DNA of 64,000 bases from Pachyseris speciosa (lineage: Eukaryota; Cnidaria; Anthozoa; Scleractinia; Pachyseridae). Positions 1-9,959 of the stretch are shown one piece after another. The notes below the pieces were generated by a model, which did not search any database, had not been told where the DNA came from, and saw nothing but the letters and a program-made list of their open reading frames with translations. Location: the NCBI GenBank assembly GCA_016490735.1, contig JAEMWC010000004.1, positions 2,688,001 through 2,752,000 of the forward strand. The letters are read 5' to 3'. The position numbers and the translations under genes were made by a program. Position 1 is the first letter of the stretch; each line of letters begins with the position of its first letter.

Positions 1-114
1 AAAACTACCAACACTAGGAAAGAGGTTTAGCACAACTTCATATCGGGCTTCTGGGGTTGATCAATTCACAATTCAGCGCTTAATGCTATGTTGTTGCCAG
101 AACAATTAGAATCT

Positions 115-470
115 TTATTACACCCATTTTGAAATCACTGGTGATCCTTGCAATCTGATTGGTTCTCAACAGTGCAATTTATTCCCAAATTGCACCATTT
201 TTTACTCTAATTCGCATCCTTTCTGTAACTCATCAAAATGAAAGTGAACTGAATAATACTAGCCTATCAAATAAATATTGAGTTGACAAAAAACTGTGTG
301 ATTTCAAAATGAGTGTAATAAAATGGTAATTGAACTTCGTGTCATGCAATTTTGGTCTGAAATCATACTTGTGATTTCAAATCAAACTCGCGCTGCGCGC
401 TCGTTCGATTTTGAAATCACGCGTATGATTTCCGACCAAATTGCACTCCACTCAGTTCAATTACCATTAT
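115..470. mobile_element. Composite foldback MITE in the intron of transporter copy 1
   Basis: Two nested hairpins lie side by side. The first is bounded by TTTATTACACCC and its complement near 332. The second (about 332-470) is bounded by TGGTAATTGAAC and its complement, with a GC-rich centre (GCGCTGCGCGC). The same composite occurs at 31038-31400. The matching intron of transporter copy 2 lacks it (junction near 17201), which gives an empty site. Confidence 0.75.
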
Positions 471-499
471 AAATGAGCGTCCTCTTTTCTTGATTTTAG

Positions 500-1084
500 G
501 TTCGCTTAGCTGAAGACATTGGCATAGACAAGACACTCGCGTCTCTTCTTCTAACATTCGTTACAACCGGATCGGCCATGGGTCGGGTCATCTTCGGCCG
601 CATCTCGGACATCCGACGCTTCAATCGTGTGTACATCGCCCAAGTCGCTTTCCTGGTTGTAGGAATGAGCAACTTTGTTGTGCCACTGACGAAATCGTAC
701 TATTTCTTAGCAGCGGGTGCTTTTATTTTTGGCTTCTTTGGAGCTTGTTATCTGATTTTAAACCCTGTAATCGTGTGTGACATTCTAGGCCTGCAAAAAG
801 TCTCGTATGGCTTGGGCCTCACATTCTTTGTTATTGCGATTCCACGAACTTTAGGACGGCTGATCGCGGGCTGGATATATGACGGGCTCCAGAGCTATGC
901 CATCGCTTTCTACACTTTGGGTGCAACCACGTGCGTTTCCGCCATCTTGACCTCATTTGTTCCAATCCTGATTCGAAGAAAAGGTGAATATGACATAAGC
1001 GATGAACCCGAGAAACAAACTCAAACAAAATCCACTGAGAATGTTATTGTAATATCGACAACTTTTAAGAAAGAACCATTGTAG
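500..1084 (+). CDS. SLC16/monocarboxylate-transporter-like protein, last exon only (tandem copy 1)
   Basis: This is the terminal coding exon of a 12-helix MFS transporter of the SLC16 (monocarboxylate transporter) type. It begins after a polypyrimidine tract and AG at 498-499 in phase 0 (V-R-L-A-E-D-I) and ends at TAG 1082-1084. Length (585 nt) and frame equal those of the last exon of the complete gene at 15490-17814, and only a handful of residues differ (for example L for P after DILG, R for P after RTLG). It encodes the C-terminal half-bundle helices and a Lys/Glu/Thr-rich cytoplasmic tail. The earlier exons must lie left of the window. No stop or frameshift is seen, so it may be functional. 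The AATAAA found downstream of copy 2 reads TATAAA here (about 1173). Confidence 0.85.
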   Translation, partial: VRLAEDIGIDKTLASLLLTFVTTGSAMGRVIFGRISDIRRFNRVYIAQVAFLVVGMSNFVVPLTKSYYFLAAGAFIFGFFGACYLILNPVIVCDILGLQKVSYGLGLTFFVIAIPRTLGRLIAGWIYDGLQSYAIAFYTLGATTCVSAILTSFVPILIRRKGEYDISDEPEKQTQTKSTENVIVISTTFKKEPL

Positions 1085-1189
1085 CCTCATTCTCTCTTGT
1101 TGTAGCTCATTTTCACGGAATGGACGTTTTTCTTTGCTTTTAAATAAGTTTTAGTGATTAAGGGACGTATTATATAAAGGGAACTGTGT

Positions 1190-1300
1190 GAATGATGTAT
1201 AATTATGAAATAAATCATATACCCCGTTGAAGTCCTGAATTTTTTTCAGGCTACTTTTCGCAATTGCAGAAATTTCACAACTGTGAGGATTATTTTTCGT
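1190..1300 (+). repeat. tRNA-derived SINE body fragment
   Basis: It contains GAAGTCCTGAATTTTTTTC, CAGGCT, CGCAATTG and CACAACTGTGAGGAT, the same body that follows the tRNA-like head at 60204-60277. The head itself is missing here. It sits 3' of transporter copy 1 and is absent from the matching place after copy 2. Confidence 0.65.
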
Positions 1301-1447
1301 TTGATAAAGAGTGTTGCTTTTATGAAGACTAATATATTTGTCACAGCACAAGGAGTTTTATTGATTGATGATAAAATCTGTCTGATTTATTGATTGAATT
1401 ACTGATCGATATGATTGTGCGGTTGTTTAACTTGTTGGTTTATTAAT

Positions 1448-1513
1448 TTGTTGCTTGCTTGCATGCTTGCTTGGATGGTTGGTTGGTTGCTTGCTTGCTT
1501 GCTTGCTTGCTTC
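1448..1513. repeat. (GCTT)n/(TTGG)n simple repeat
   Basis: Imperfect tetranucleotide run of GCTT with some TTGG units. It is interrupted by the hAT-like element that starts at 1513, and GCTT units resume after 1821. Confidence 0.8.
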
Positions 1514-1821
1514 AGGGCCCCCGCAGGGAGTACGGGGGCATGCTACCCAGGAAAATTCCTCTGAAATGGCTGGAAATTCGTTTAAAACTAACATGGTGTG
1601 GTGAAACTTGACTGTATAATATCAACAACAAAAAAGCGGTGTTTTAAAACAAGAATTTAATTACCTTTTCGCTTCACTAATCAGTCTGCGGTAAAACGTT
1701 AAATAGAAAAGTAACTTCGATTTTTTTAGTATTACTTGCTTTTTACTGTTGAAAAGTGCGGGGTGTGGGGTCTAGCCCCTTAGCCCCCTCCCCTCCACCC
1801 CCACCCCCCGCGCGGTCCCTG
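1513..1821. mobile_element. hAT-like non-autonomous element inserted in (GCTT)n
   Basis: It begins CAGGGCCCCCGC and ends GCGCGGTCCCTG, an imperfect terminal inverted repeat with the CAGGG/CCCTG ends typical of hAT elements. Both flanks are GCTT repeat, so the 8-bp target duplication cannot be fixed. A shorter related sequence occurs at the paralogous place after copy 2 (about 18040-18110). Confidence 0.6.
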
Positions 1822-2639
1822 CTGCTTGCTTTATTGCTTGCATGGTTAACTGATTAATTGAAGTCGTAATACTTGTAACAGTACTAGAGTTTCTCACGGT
1901 AATTTCTCTTCAAACGAAGATATATGACCAGAATCCAATACATTAGGACGAACATCCTATAATACAATAAAATGACAATAACACTGAACAACTACAGCAA
2001 CAATCAACACGATAAGATAATAACGTTGGGGACATAATAACAACAAATAATTAATTGGCATTGACTACATTTGTGAATTTGTACTTTTAAAGTAGTGGAG
2101 CAATCCACGCGGTATGCAAATGACGGGGCATCAAGAAATGCTATTCGCTCTCTAGGTAGTTGTTATTGTCGTAACTGGTATTGATAATCCCTTCTTTTAG
2201 TGATTTTTTCCTGTTAATATTCGTAATGTATGAACCCCAAGTGTTAAAGCTGATATTAAAAGAATTCGACAATTTCTTAATGTTTCCATATACGTTCTGC
2301 TTATAAAATTTTTGATTTTGATTTTTTTCCATAAAAATTAACTTTTTACTGTGATCTTTCAAGCAAAACAAACACATTATTCAAAACGAGTGAATAGTCA
2401 CCGAGAAATTGGAATACAGTCAACTCTCTCGTAAGTGAACAACCTCGGGAATTGGAAAAAGTGTCCGTTAGTTTCATTCCAATAGCTTCATTAGATAGTT
2501 CTGAAAAACCAATGTAATAGCCTTGAGTTAGTAAAGGCTTTATTATGAGCAGTTGGGAAGCTGAGTTAAAAAAGATAAAGAGGCCCTTAAAGGGACAACC
2601 TTTCGATATTTGAACTTCCTGTTGACGGAAAAGTAAACA

Positions 2640-4340
2640 CTTTTTGTTCGTTTTGTTTCGCTATTTTTATCCGGCTTAGCCCTATACTATAATTCCTACC
2701 CCTCACGATCAATGTTCCCAAATTGTTAACTTATCGGCAGTATTGCATTATCAGTAGGACACGTGAAAGTTACCGACTCGATTAAATTTTCATTGGTCCG
2801 ATACTCATTTCACTTAACAGGCCTTTTCTTTGAGATGAAGTCTAGAACCTTTTTTTCATATAAAACTGGGCCGTGGCCAGACGAAAATTGTTACCGAGGA
2901 TTTGCCGGTAAAAGAATCCACCTCTTCAACATTCATTTACAGGAACCTCAAAAAAATGCTTACGCAACTGTTATATTTTTCATGAGATACACACAATAAG
3001 GAAAAAAGATACCGTAAATTCAACATTTTTACCGAGGCAAGTGCCTCGGTTCGCCTCATGCTGGCTACAGCCCTGTAAAAAAAATTTAACTCGCTCGACT
3101 CAGTTCATAAAAAAGCCTTTTATTGTAGATACGTTAACGTTTTCGCCTACAGTAAAACGGAAGTTAATTAAGCTTGGTTTGTTCACTCAAACCGCAGATA
3201 TACTGGTCTTTGTCTCAGCTCATATTTGAGTTTACTTGTAGCCTGCTTTCAGCAAAAGAATTAGCGGTGTTGGTTTGGTTTGTTTTATCAGGCCATGCTA
3301 TCATAATGTTGTTTCAGTGCTTGTTTCAAGTTCTAAGTTTTGCGGTGGTTTTCATTTTTCCGGACCCTCAAAATATCAAGTTATACCGCTCAAACATTTT
3401 TGCAGTTCACGAACTTTACCTCAAAACTCAAAAATTCAACTTTTCAGTCAAAATAGATATTGGCAATAAACCATGAGCAAAGATCACCTCTCTTTTAATC
3501 AAACCTGCAATTATAATTGTTTCAGAGAGGAAGGGATTGCAAGGCTAGGGTTCAGAGTTAAACGTTGATAATTTTCGTAACGGATTAAATCAGATAAGAC
3601 AAAACCAGCTATGACAATATTGGGCGTTTAAAGAGGAATATTAAGAGGGATAAAACCAACAGAAAAGTTATAAATACCTAGAGTTACTTGTTTTCCCTTT
3701 TATTAATTTTGATCCTCATGCAGAGGACTCTTAATCAAATTGTTTTGTGAGACCTTGGGTAGCTTTCCTTTGTACAATCGTAATATCATAAACCACAGAA
3801 TCCCACTAGCTCTGAACTTAGTTTTGTTCGACGTACATTTTCCAATGAACAGGTTAGGGAGGAATTTTTCTGTATCCACGCTCCGCGGGCTTTTTTGAAC
3901 AGTTACTATAGCAACTACTTTTTAACACAAATCCCTTCAAGCACATCCTTAATTAACGAGGTTAATTTATTATATTGGTGAACTGGTGATAATGACATTA
4001 AAGAGGAAAACGTATTACAAAGTTAGGTATCAGCAAACCACTGAGGCCAACCTACCCGGTCTCTTGTGTTCTCAGTAAAATAAAACTTTTCCCGTTATGT
4101 TTGGTCAACATTTCATGTAGTGTGGAACTTTGGCAAAAAATCGCGATTTAGAGATAAAGATAAACTATGCTTGTCGGTACCAGCTAGTGTGGCCATATAG
4201 TTTAGGAAATACTGATGACGTTCTTTTGGTTTCCTGCAGGTTTTCAGACCTCGGCTCTTACCCGGCCGCAGGAAAGAACCCGACCGATATTTCTTCATTC
4301 AGGAAAAAAAGAATATGTCAGGAAACACTTCGTTAGCCCT
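2640..4340. repeat. Left arm of a decayed inverted duplication
   Basis: This stretch matches the reverse complement of about 9960-12060 at many points in order. Examples are 2760-2840 with 11890-11960, 3130-3270 with 11670-11800, 3345-3470 with 11440-11600, and 4180-4330 with 9970-10120. Divergence is considerable, with indels. I see no intact gene in it. The short open frames present do not agree with those of the other arm, so this arm looks non-coding. Confidence 0.75.
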
Positions 4341-4792
4341 TTTTGAGCGGTCAGCATGCATATTCCGCCCAAACTCACTGAACATTTTCTCATGGTACTG
4401 GCTGAAAGGCGTTGTTTAAACAAAGACAAAAACTCTGGCTGTGACCACCCCTAGTGCTGACCTGTTCCATTCAGCAAGTGGCCGGCTTGGCGTGATGTCC
4501 CAAAAAAGGCTTATGGTGTATGAGGCCACACGCATAACAGCCATAAGTCAATGGGACTTTGCCGAGTGCTGAAATCGTGTAGATGTAGATGTCATGTAGA
4601 CAGCTCTTTTGTTCTCATCAACTGCATGTTTGATGAACACGTGATATTGGAAGGATAATTCAGCATGCAAGCTAAATAGTTGTGGTGTCGGGAGGATCTT
4701 AATGGGTTTAACAGTCAACCGTGACATTATTATTTAAAATTTAACTTAAAACCATCAAACGCAGTTAATTTTTACAGTCAGAGAAAGAAATG

Positions 4793-5527
4793 CAGGGGCG
4801 GATCCACGATTTTTTAATAGGGGGAGGGGGGGGGGGGGCGAAACGTTAATTTATGTTAAGTCGCCCTTTGTTTGTCCTAAAACATGGCGATTTATAAGAA
4901 GGACGAATTGGAGAATGTACACAGACTGTAACACTGCAAATTCTTGAAACGCCACAAAATAGAAGCTAATAGAAATTAATACCTTACTAACCTAGTCGGT
5001 CAAAAGTGGAGACGGCGTCATTCGTCTAGGGTGCAGCGCCACAAATTTCTCACAAACCACACTTCTATCGATGGTAACTGCATTTGCATGCATGGCGATG
5101 ACGGCCAAATCTGAGAGTCGTTCGGTGGTCATTGTGTTGCGAAGCCAAGTATGGATCCTCCGAATACGGGGAAATGACCTCTCCGCCTCCGTGCTCCCCA
5201 TAGGCAAAACGGCGATAATTCTTAGAATTTCCCCCACTTTTGGGAAGAAGATGTGCTCTGCGTGTTTCGCTAATAGTGAGGAGACCGAGATAGATTCATA
5301 ATCAGACGCTGCCTGTCGCTTCCAGTGGCACAACCACATTACATTGCGAGGCTGGTTGGCTTCACAAGGTTTTGGGACCCGCGTATTACTATATTTTTTG
5401 GGACCCACGTATTTCCGTTTCTTCTTCCATGAATTATAATTTTTTGATGGGCTGTTCTAAAGAGAGGTGGCTAGCCACCCAGTTCCCCCCCCCCTCCCCA
5501 CCACCACCACCCCTGAATCCACCCCTG
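4793..5527 (-). mobile_element. hAT element remnant carrying a transposase C-terminus
   Basis: The ends are CAGGGGCGGATCCA at 4793 and the complement of CAGGGGTGGATTCA ending at 5527, a classic hAT terminal inverted repeat. The flanking 8 bp agree at only five positions, so the target duplication is weak. Inside, the minus strand encodes the hAT dimerisation domain (see 4992-5408). At 735 bp it lacks the N-terminal and catalytic parts, so it is a deletion derivative. Confidence 0.8.
4992..5408 (-). pseudogene. hAT-family transposase C-terminal (dimerisation) fragment
   Basis: A 138-residue open frame carries the hAT C-terminal signature: an FPKVGEILRIIAVLPMGS block, then a TEAERSFPRIRRIH block and an LRNTMTTERLSDLA block. 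This domain mediates dimerisation in hAT transposases and in domesticated relatives such as zinc-finger MYM-type 1-like proteins. No BED finger, RNase-H catalytic core or upstream exon is visible, and the frame lies within a 735-bp element with its own terminal repeats. It is therefore a transposon relic, not a host gene. The initiator Met of the frame is arbitrary. Confidence 0.8.
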
Positions 5528-5529
5528 AA

Positions 5530-5608
5530 AGAGTGTTAGTCGACAAGCTGTTCCAAAGCAAAAGAAAAAGTTCGCCCTATTTCTATGTAGGAAATCAGTA
5601 GCAAAAGT

Positions 5609-5650
<42 letters not shown>

Positions 5651-8600
5651 ACAAGAAGTTTACATTTATACCCGACAGAAAGACCTGCAAAAATTGTTGA
5701 TGAGGTCACTAAATTGCTCTAATCAATAAAATGTAAAACAACAGCGTTGTTTAGGAATTTCCCTGCCTTTTTTAGAGACCAGAGAGTAACAGCTTATGAC
5801 AGCGAAGGTTGATGAATTAGATGAAATAGGACTTACATCTGTCTCATTGGCACGTGGTGTGTTATCAAACGATCATGTAGCTAACCCTCATACCTATAGC
5901 ATTTTCGGAAAACCGACTGATCATGAGAAATTCGAGGAGTAATAATCTGTCCCCTTAAACTTTTAGCGGCTCAAACTTTATCAGGTAAAGAATAGAGCGC
6001 TTTCATTCACGTGACTACCGGCCATATTGGTTTTCTGAAACAAAAGAAAGCATTTGAATAAAAATAGTGAACAGAAGACTTTTAAAAACATATAGTGCAT
6101 GCCAAATTGAAAAGAAATCATAATCGACTTCAACACATTGATGCATGAAAAAACCTTTAACAGTGATCTTCAGAATACAAAGACTGATGAATATGTAAGT
6201 AAAAGGAATTTTATCACAACAAACGCTGACCACGAAACAGTCTAATCGTCCATTTACCAAAGGCTGCATATTTCACTTTCTATCGGTCAATGTAGCAACC
6301 CTATTAGGACCCTCATAAGATGCCGGGTATATTTTGATTAATTTATTATCAGAAGTTGAGCATACAGGCGGGTTATAACAATATCATAATGTAGCTTGTT
6401 AAACCCTCCCACAGAGCTTTAGAGAAATCAATTACATTTATATTCGTAAAAGCCGGAAAATACAAAAATAGCTGTGAAAGCATAAATACACGACCAAAAA
6501 TACCATTCACTATAAGAATAACCCAGCGAGTTATGATTATCCTCGCAATGCTCTTCACGTTTTTTATCCGGTAACATATTTCCCAGTGGTATACTCCAGA
6601 TTGTGATTTTTGTTTCCACTCTAAATTAAAAATATTTGGTTCTGTGTTACTTCCGAAAAGATATTTTTAATTTGAATAGTGTTTCTTGTATTTTTTTTTT
6701 TTTTTACCAGTATCAGACAACCACAGAAGTGCTGCCACTCAAGAGTATTAAAACATCATGATAGGTGAAGACTGGTGATATTGTTTGTTACAAGTTGTGT
6801 TGTAGATCGGCAAGGGTTACTGAATCCGGCATCATTCGCGGGGAATGTTGGTCATACCGGGTATCAATGAGTGATCGCCGGGCTCTTACAGCAATTATGC
6901 GCTTTTTGAGCTAAGAAAAGTTTCTGCTCTAAGTTGGTAATGTGGCCTACTCTAGTAGGTAGGTAAGTACGTATAATGATCTTGTTGTCTCTTCAGAAAA
7001 TGAAAGTGGAATATCTGACTTTGACCAACTCGTGCTTAGGTCATCACTGAACTGTGAACTTTGCACGAAAAGACGAGCTTACAAGACTAACGTACACACA
7101 AACCTTTGACCACAAAAATTAACATAAACCCCAAATATTTGTTGCTTTAATGGTTTTTCTAGTCTTTGTCCAAAAACGTCAGTGGAATTTGGAAGCTAAA
7201 TTACTGATTCTACAAAGCCACTATTTTCCAGACTATTTTTTACTGTACTATGAAAAAACCATCCACTTTTGCCCGATAAAACTTTACATATATTTGAATT
7301 AAACAAGTGAAAAGGTTTTAAAAAATGAGGCCAGTGGTTTTTGCTCTATTTTGTGTTTTAATACAGTTAGGGGAGGAGAACATCAGTGCTGATGACTGCA
7401 GCTAGTCAGTTATATTTTTTAGCAAGGGAAGCGGGATAAGGATTATGAGGATAAGAAAACATGTCTTTTAAACCCACATATAGAGCTTTGACCGGACTTC
7501 AATTGCATATACTTTATTTAAAATTCGGTAAAAAAATCTTCAGTAATGTGGAATAATTAACTACAATATGATCAACAAGCAACAACAAGCAGCTTTAATT
7601 TAAAAATTTGTACAAAAGAGTCACATGTAAGAAAAAAAATACTTTGCAATTACTGTTTTACAAGATTGCCGAGTGGGTGGAGTTCCTTCCTGAATTATCT
7701 AACTGATTTAATTTTCCTGACATTTTCAGGTAACGAGTTCCACGATACGGCGCCGCTGTAGCATGTCAGTAACAAGACGTATATAAAATACACGAAGATA
7801 AAATACACCACAATAAATATTATTGTAGCACTAAAATACCGTTCGAGTGCCAGCTAATTTAAGGCTATTTACAAAGTCAACTCGCTTACTTAAAGGATTG
7901 CACATTCCATTTTGCTATAAGCTTTTTTCCCGTTAAAACTGGTAATATATTCTTTCTCGTTATTTCCCGGCCAGAAGCTGTTCTCAGATTAAAAGGTATT
8001 TGTATTTCGTCAGTTCAAAAACAACCACAGAAGAGCTAACACTCAAAAATCAATGTTGATGCAAAATGAAAGTTCAACAGAAAACATACCATATGTTTGT
8101 TACAGTCCCTATATGGCGACAGCTTCGCTGAAGGATGTCAAACTCGGCAGAACTCTCCGGAATTTTGCATTTCAAAGACAGCTTTTCCAAACTAACAGTC
8201 GCATCACGGAAAACGATACAGGAGTGACTGTGAACTATTCATACTGGATACTGGGTTATCCATGGTTGTTCGACTCTCAAAGCGATGATACAACAAGCTA
8301 AGATCATGCAACAAGCTCGAAGAGATTAATGCAAACGTCTTGCTTCTTCAACCATCCAAGACAGTGACCGACTTAGCACTGGAATACCAAAACACTCGTC
8401 AGTTGAGTTTTCTGTGTTCTGACCGGACTACTTGTTCGGATCAATTCTCAAGCTGATAATTTGAGTCGCAGAAAGTTTACGAGGGTAGAATCTTACTCCC
8501 CGAATTTCCCAGCTGATGTCGGTTGCTGTGGATGTTAAGTCATGGGATCGTTGAATTCCTTCGAGACGCCGTGGTTTCATTGGCAATGAATAGCGACGGA

Positions 8601-8840
8601 ACGAGTATTGCTGAAAAGCTCGTCCTCGATGTTTCACTGGCACTGGGTCTTTCTGTCGGGTACATATCGAATAAAATTTTGTTGCTGTTGTTGTTTTACT
8701 TTTACCCGATATAGAAACGGTTCCAAAGAACTACTTTCATGTCTTGCATACATTTTTTTCGGTCTGATTGTCGCGTCTAACAGATATCTCTTCCTTTACT
8801 GCAAAAGGAAGAACGTTTGACGGTTTAGGGTACGCCAATT
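5530..8840. other. Intergenic DNA with no supported gene
   Basis: Only short open frames (84 aa or less) lie here, on both strands. They show no recognisable domain, no consistent splice context and an AT-rich composition. A short frame at 7325 begins like a signal peptide but stops after 26 codons. I see no tRNA or rRNA. Confidence 0.6.
5602..5653 (+). repeat. (CAACAG)n simple repeat
   Basis: About eight near-perfect CAACAG hexamers. Confidence 0.9.
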
Positions 8841-9082
8841 CAGGGGCGAAGCGTGAGATTTTGAAGGTGTACGCACAGCGCGGAAATTTGGAACTAGGGG
8901 GTTCTGGGGGCATGCTCCCCCAGAACATTTTGAAATTTGGGTCTCGGAAATGCCATTTCCAACTATTTCCGCGGAACCTTTGTTATAAATAAACGCGACG
9001 GAAAATGCGGTAGTTAGTTGTTTATTTTTTTTCGGTAACCTACAGCAAGAAAGGGGGTAAAGCAATAATAAAAACAGGGGGT

Positions 9083-9241
9083 TTACAAGCAAAGGGCAAG
9101 ACGTCTACCCTTCAGACGGGTGAACTCTGTTATAACATCATCAATGTCAACGTCCTTGTGCTTGTGAATGTGCAAAATTGCTAAGGAGCTCAATCTCCCT
9201 TCTGTCATGGTACTTCGTAAGGGCGTTTTCAATCTCTTCAT
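9083..9241 (-). pseudogene. hAT transposase C-terminal fragment (short)
   Basis: About 50 codons ending at TAA 9083-9085. The pattern LRSTMTEGRLSSLAILHIH parallels LRNTMTTERLSDLAVIAMHA of the element at 4992-5408. The upstream part is lost. Confidence 0.65.
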
Positions 9242-9535
9242 AAATAACCCGGGACAGGGGATTGGGGAAAGGCGAGGACAGCAGAGGGGAGAGTTTTTTC
9301 TTTAGTTTCACTCCACCATTACGTTACAACAACAACAACTGTATTAGCTCTTATATTTAGAAACGAAGACATTAATATCAAATAAAAATTAAAGCTTAAA
9401 GGGTGTTGGCCTCCTAAAATAACTAGAGAGTTAACAAGTCTAGGAAGCCAAATAACTTTTCTTGTCGTTTATGGATTAATGAAAAGGTACTGGAAAAACA
9501 AACACACATGCCAGACGATTTGAGACTTTAATAAA

Positions 9536-9573
<38 letters not shown>
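9536..9573 (+). repeat. (ATT)n tail, probable LINE 3' end
   Basis: An ATT run directly follows GACTTTAATAAAG. LINE 3' ends in this window carry comparable simple tails (ATGT, GAT and TTTA types). Confidence 0.6.
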
Positions 9574-9575
<2 letters not shown>

Positions 9576-9721
9576 TATAATTCGAAATTTAAAAACTGGT
9601 TCTATTTTATGGTAACTTTGATAAATGCTATAAGGGAATAAAAACTGAAATTTTTTTCCAAATTTCAGCTGTACGCACGGGCGTACGTGCGTATATGGAC
9701 GCTACGTCCCTGCAATTCAAG

Positions 9722-9930
9722 GCCATGTGGCGGTGGAAGATAACCCACTGTTAAGACCCTTTTTTTAATATAATTAAAGACACCACAACTATTAGTTTGC
9801 GTGGTGATCAACATCTAATTTCTCCTCAATATATCACTTGTTTGTCCAACATGTAGATTATGAGAATAAAGCAAATGAACTGATCACCCAGAAATGAATT
9901 GCCCTTTGTTTAGTTGTTCAACAAATCCCT
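9722..9930. mobile_element. Degraded piece of an interspersed MITE
   Basis: It contains ATCAACATCTAATTTCTCC and AGATTATGAGAATAAAG blocks typical of a short dispersed element. A related fragment is at about 25920-26010 (ATCAAACATCGAGGTCATG). The termini are not preserved. Confidence 0.4.
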
Positions 9931-9959
9931 TACTTTTATTCCTATAACAGGTAACTAGA

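Larger units (their letters stand above)
1..2060. repeat. Left copy of segmental duplication (pairs with about 17080-18340)
   Basis: Intron end, last transporter exon, 3' UTR and about 1 kb of downstream sequence match 17080-18340 in direct orientation. Length differences come from three extra insertions in this copy: the composite MITE, the SINE fragment and the hAT-like element. Unique downstream words such as CCAGAATCCAATAC and TGAACAACTACA are kept in both. Confidence 0.85.
8841..9712 (-). mobile_element. Second hAT element remnant
   Basis: The ends are CAGGGGCGAAGCGT and the complement of CAGGGACGTAGCGTCC, i.e. hAT-type termini. On the minus strand at 9083-9241 a short frame reads LRSTMTEGRLSSLAIL and on to a stop, matching the hAT C-terminal domain of the element at 4793-5527 but clearly diverged. 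A different repeat with a (ATT)n tail occupies about 9300-9575, so the element has taken a later insertion. Confidence 0.7.

Noticed and set aside
7325..7405. Small secreted peptide (Met, hydrophobic run, 26 codons, stop)
   Set aside because: Too short, no splice donor in frame, no neighbouring exon to join; likely chance.
8428..8643. Minus-strand 71-codon frame vaguely like a LamG/concanavalin-type exon
   Set aside because: Only one short block looks familiar, with no flanking splice sites or partner exons.
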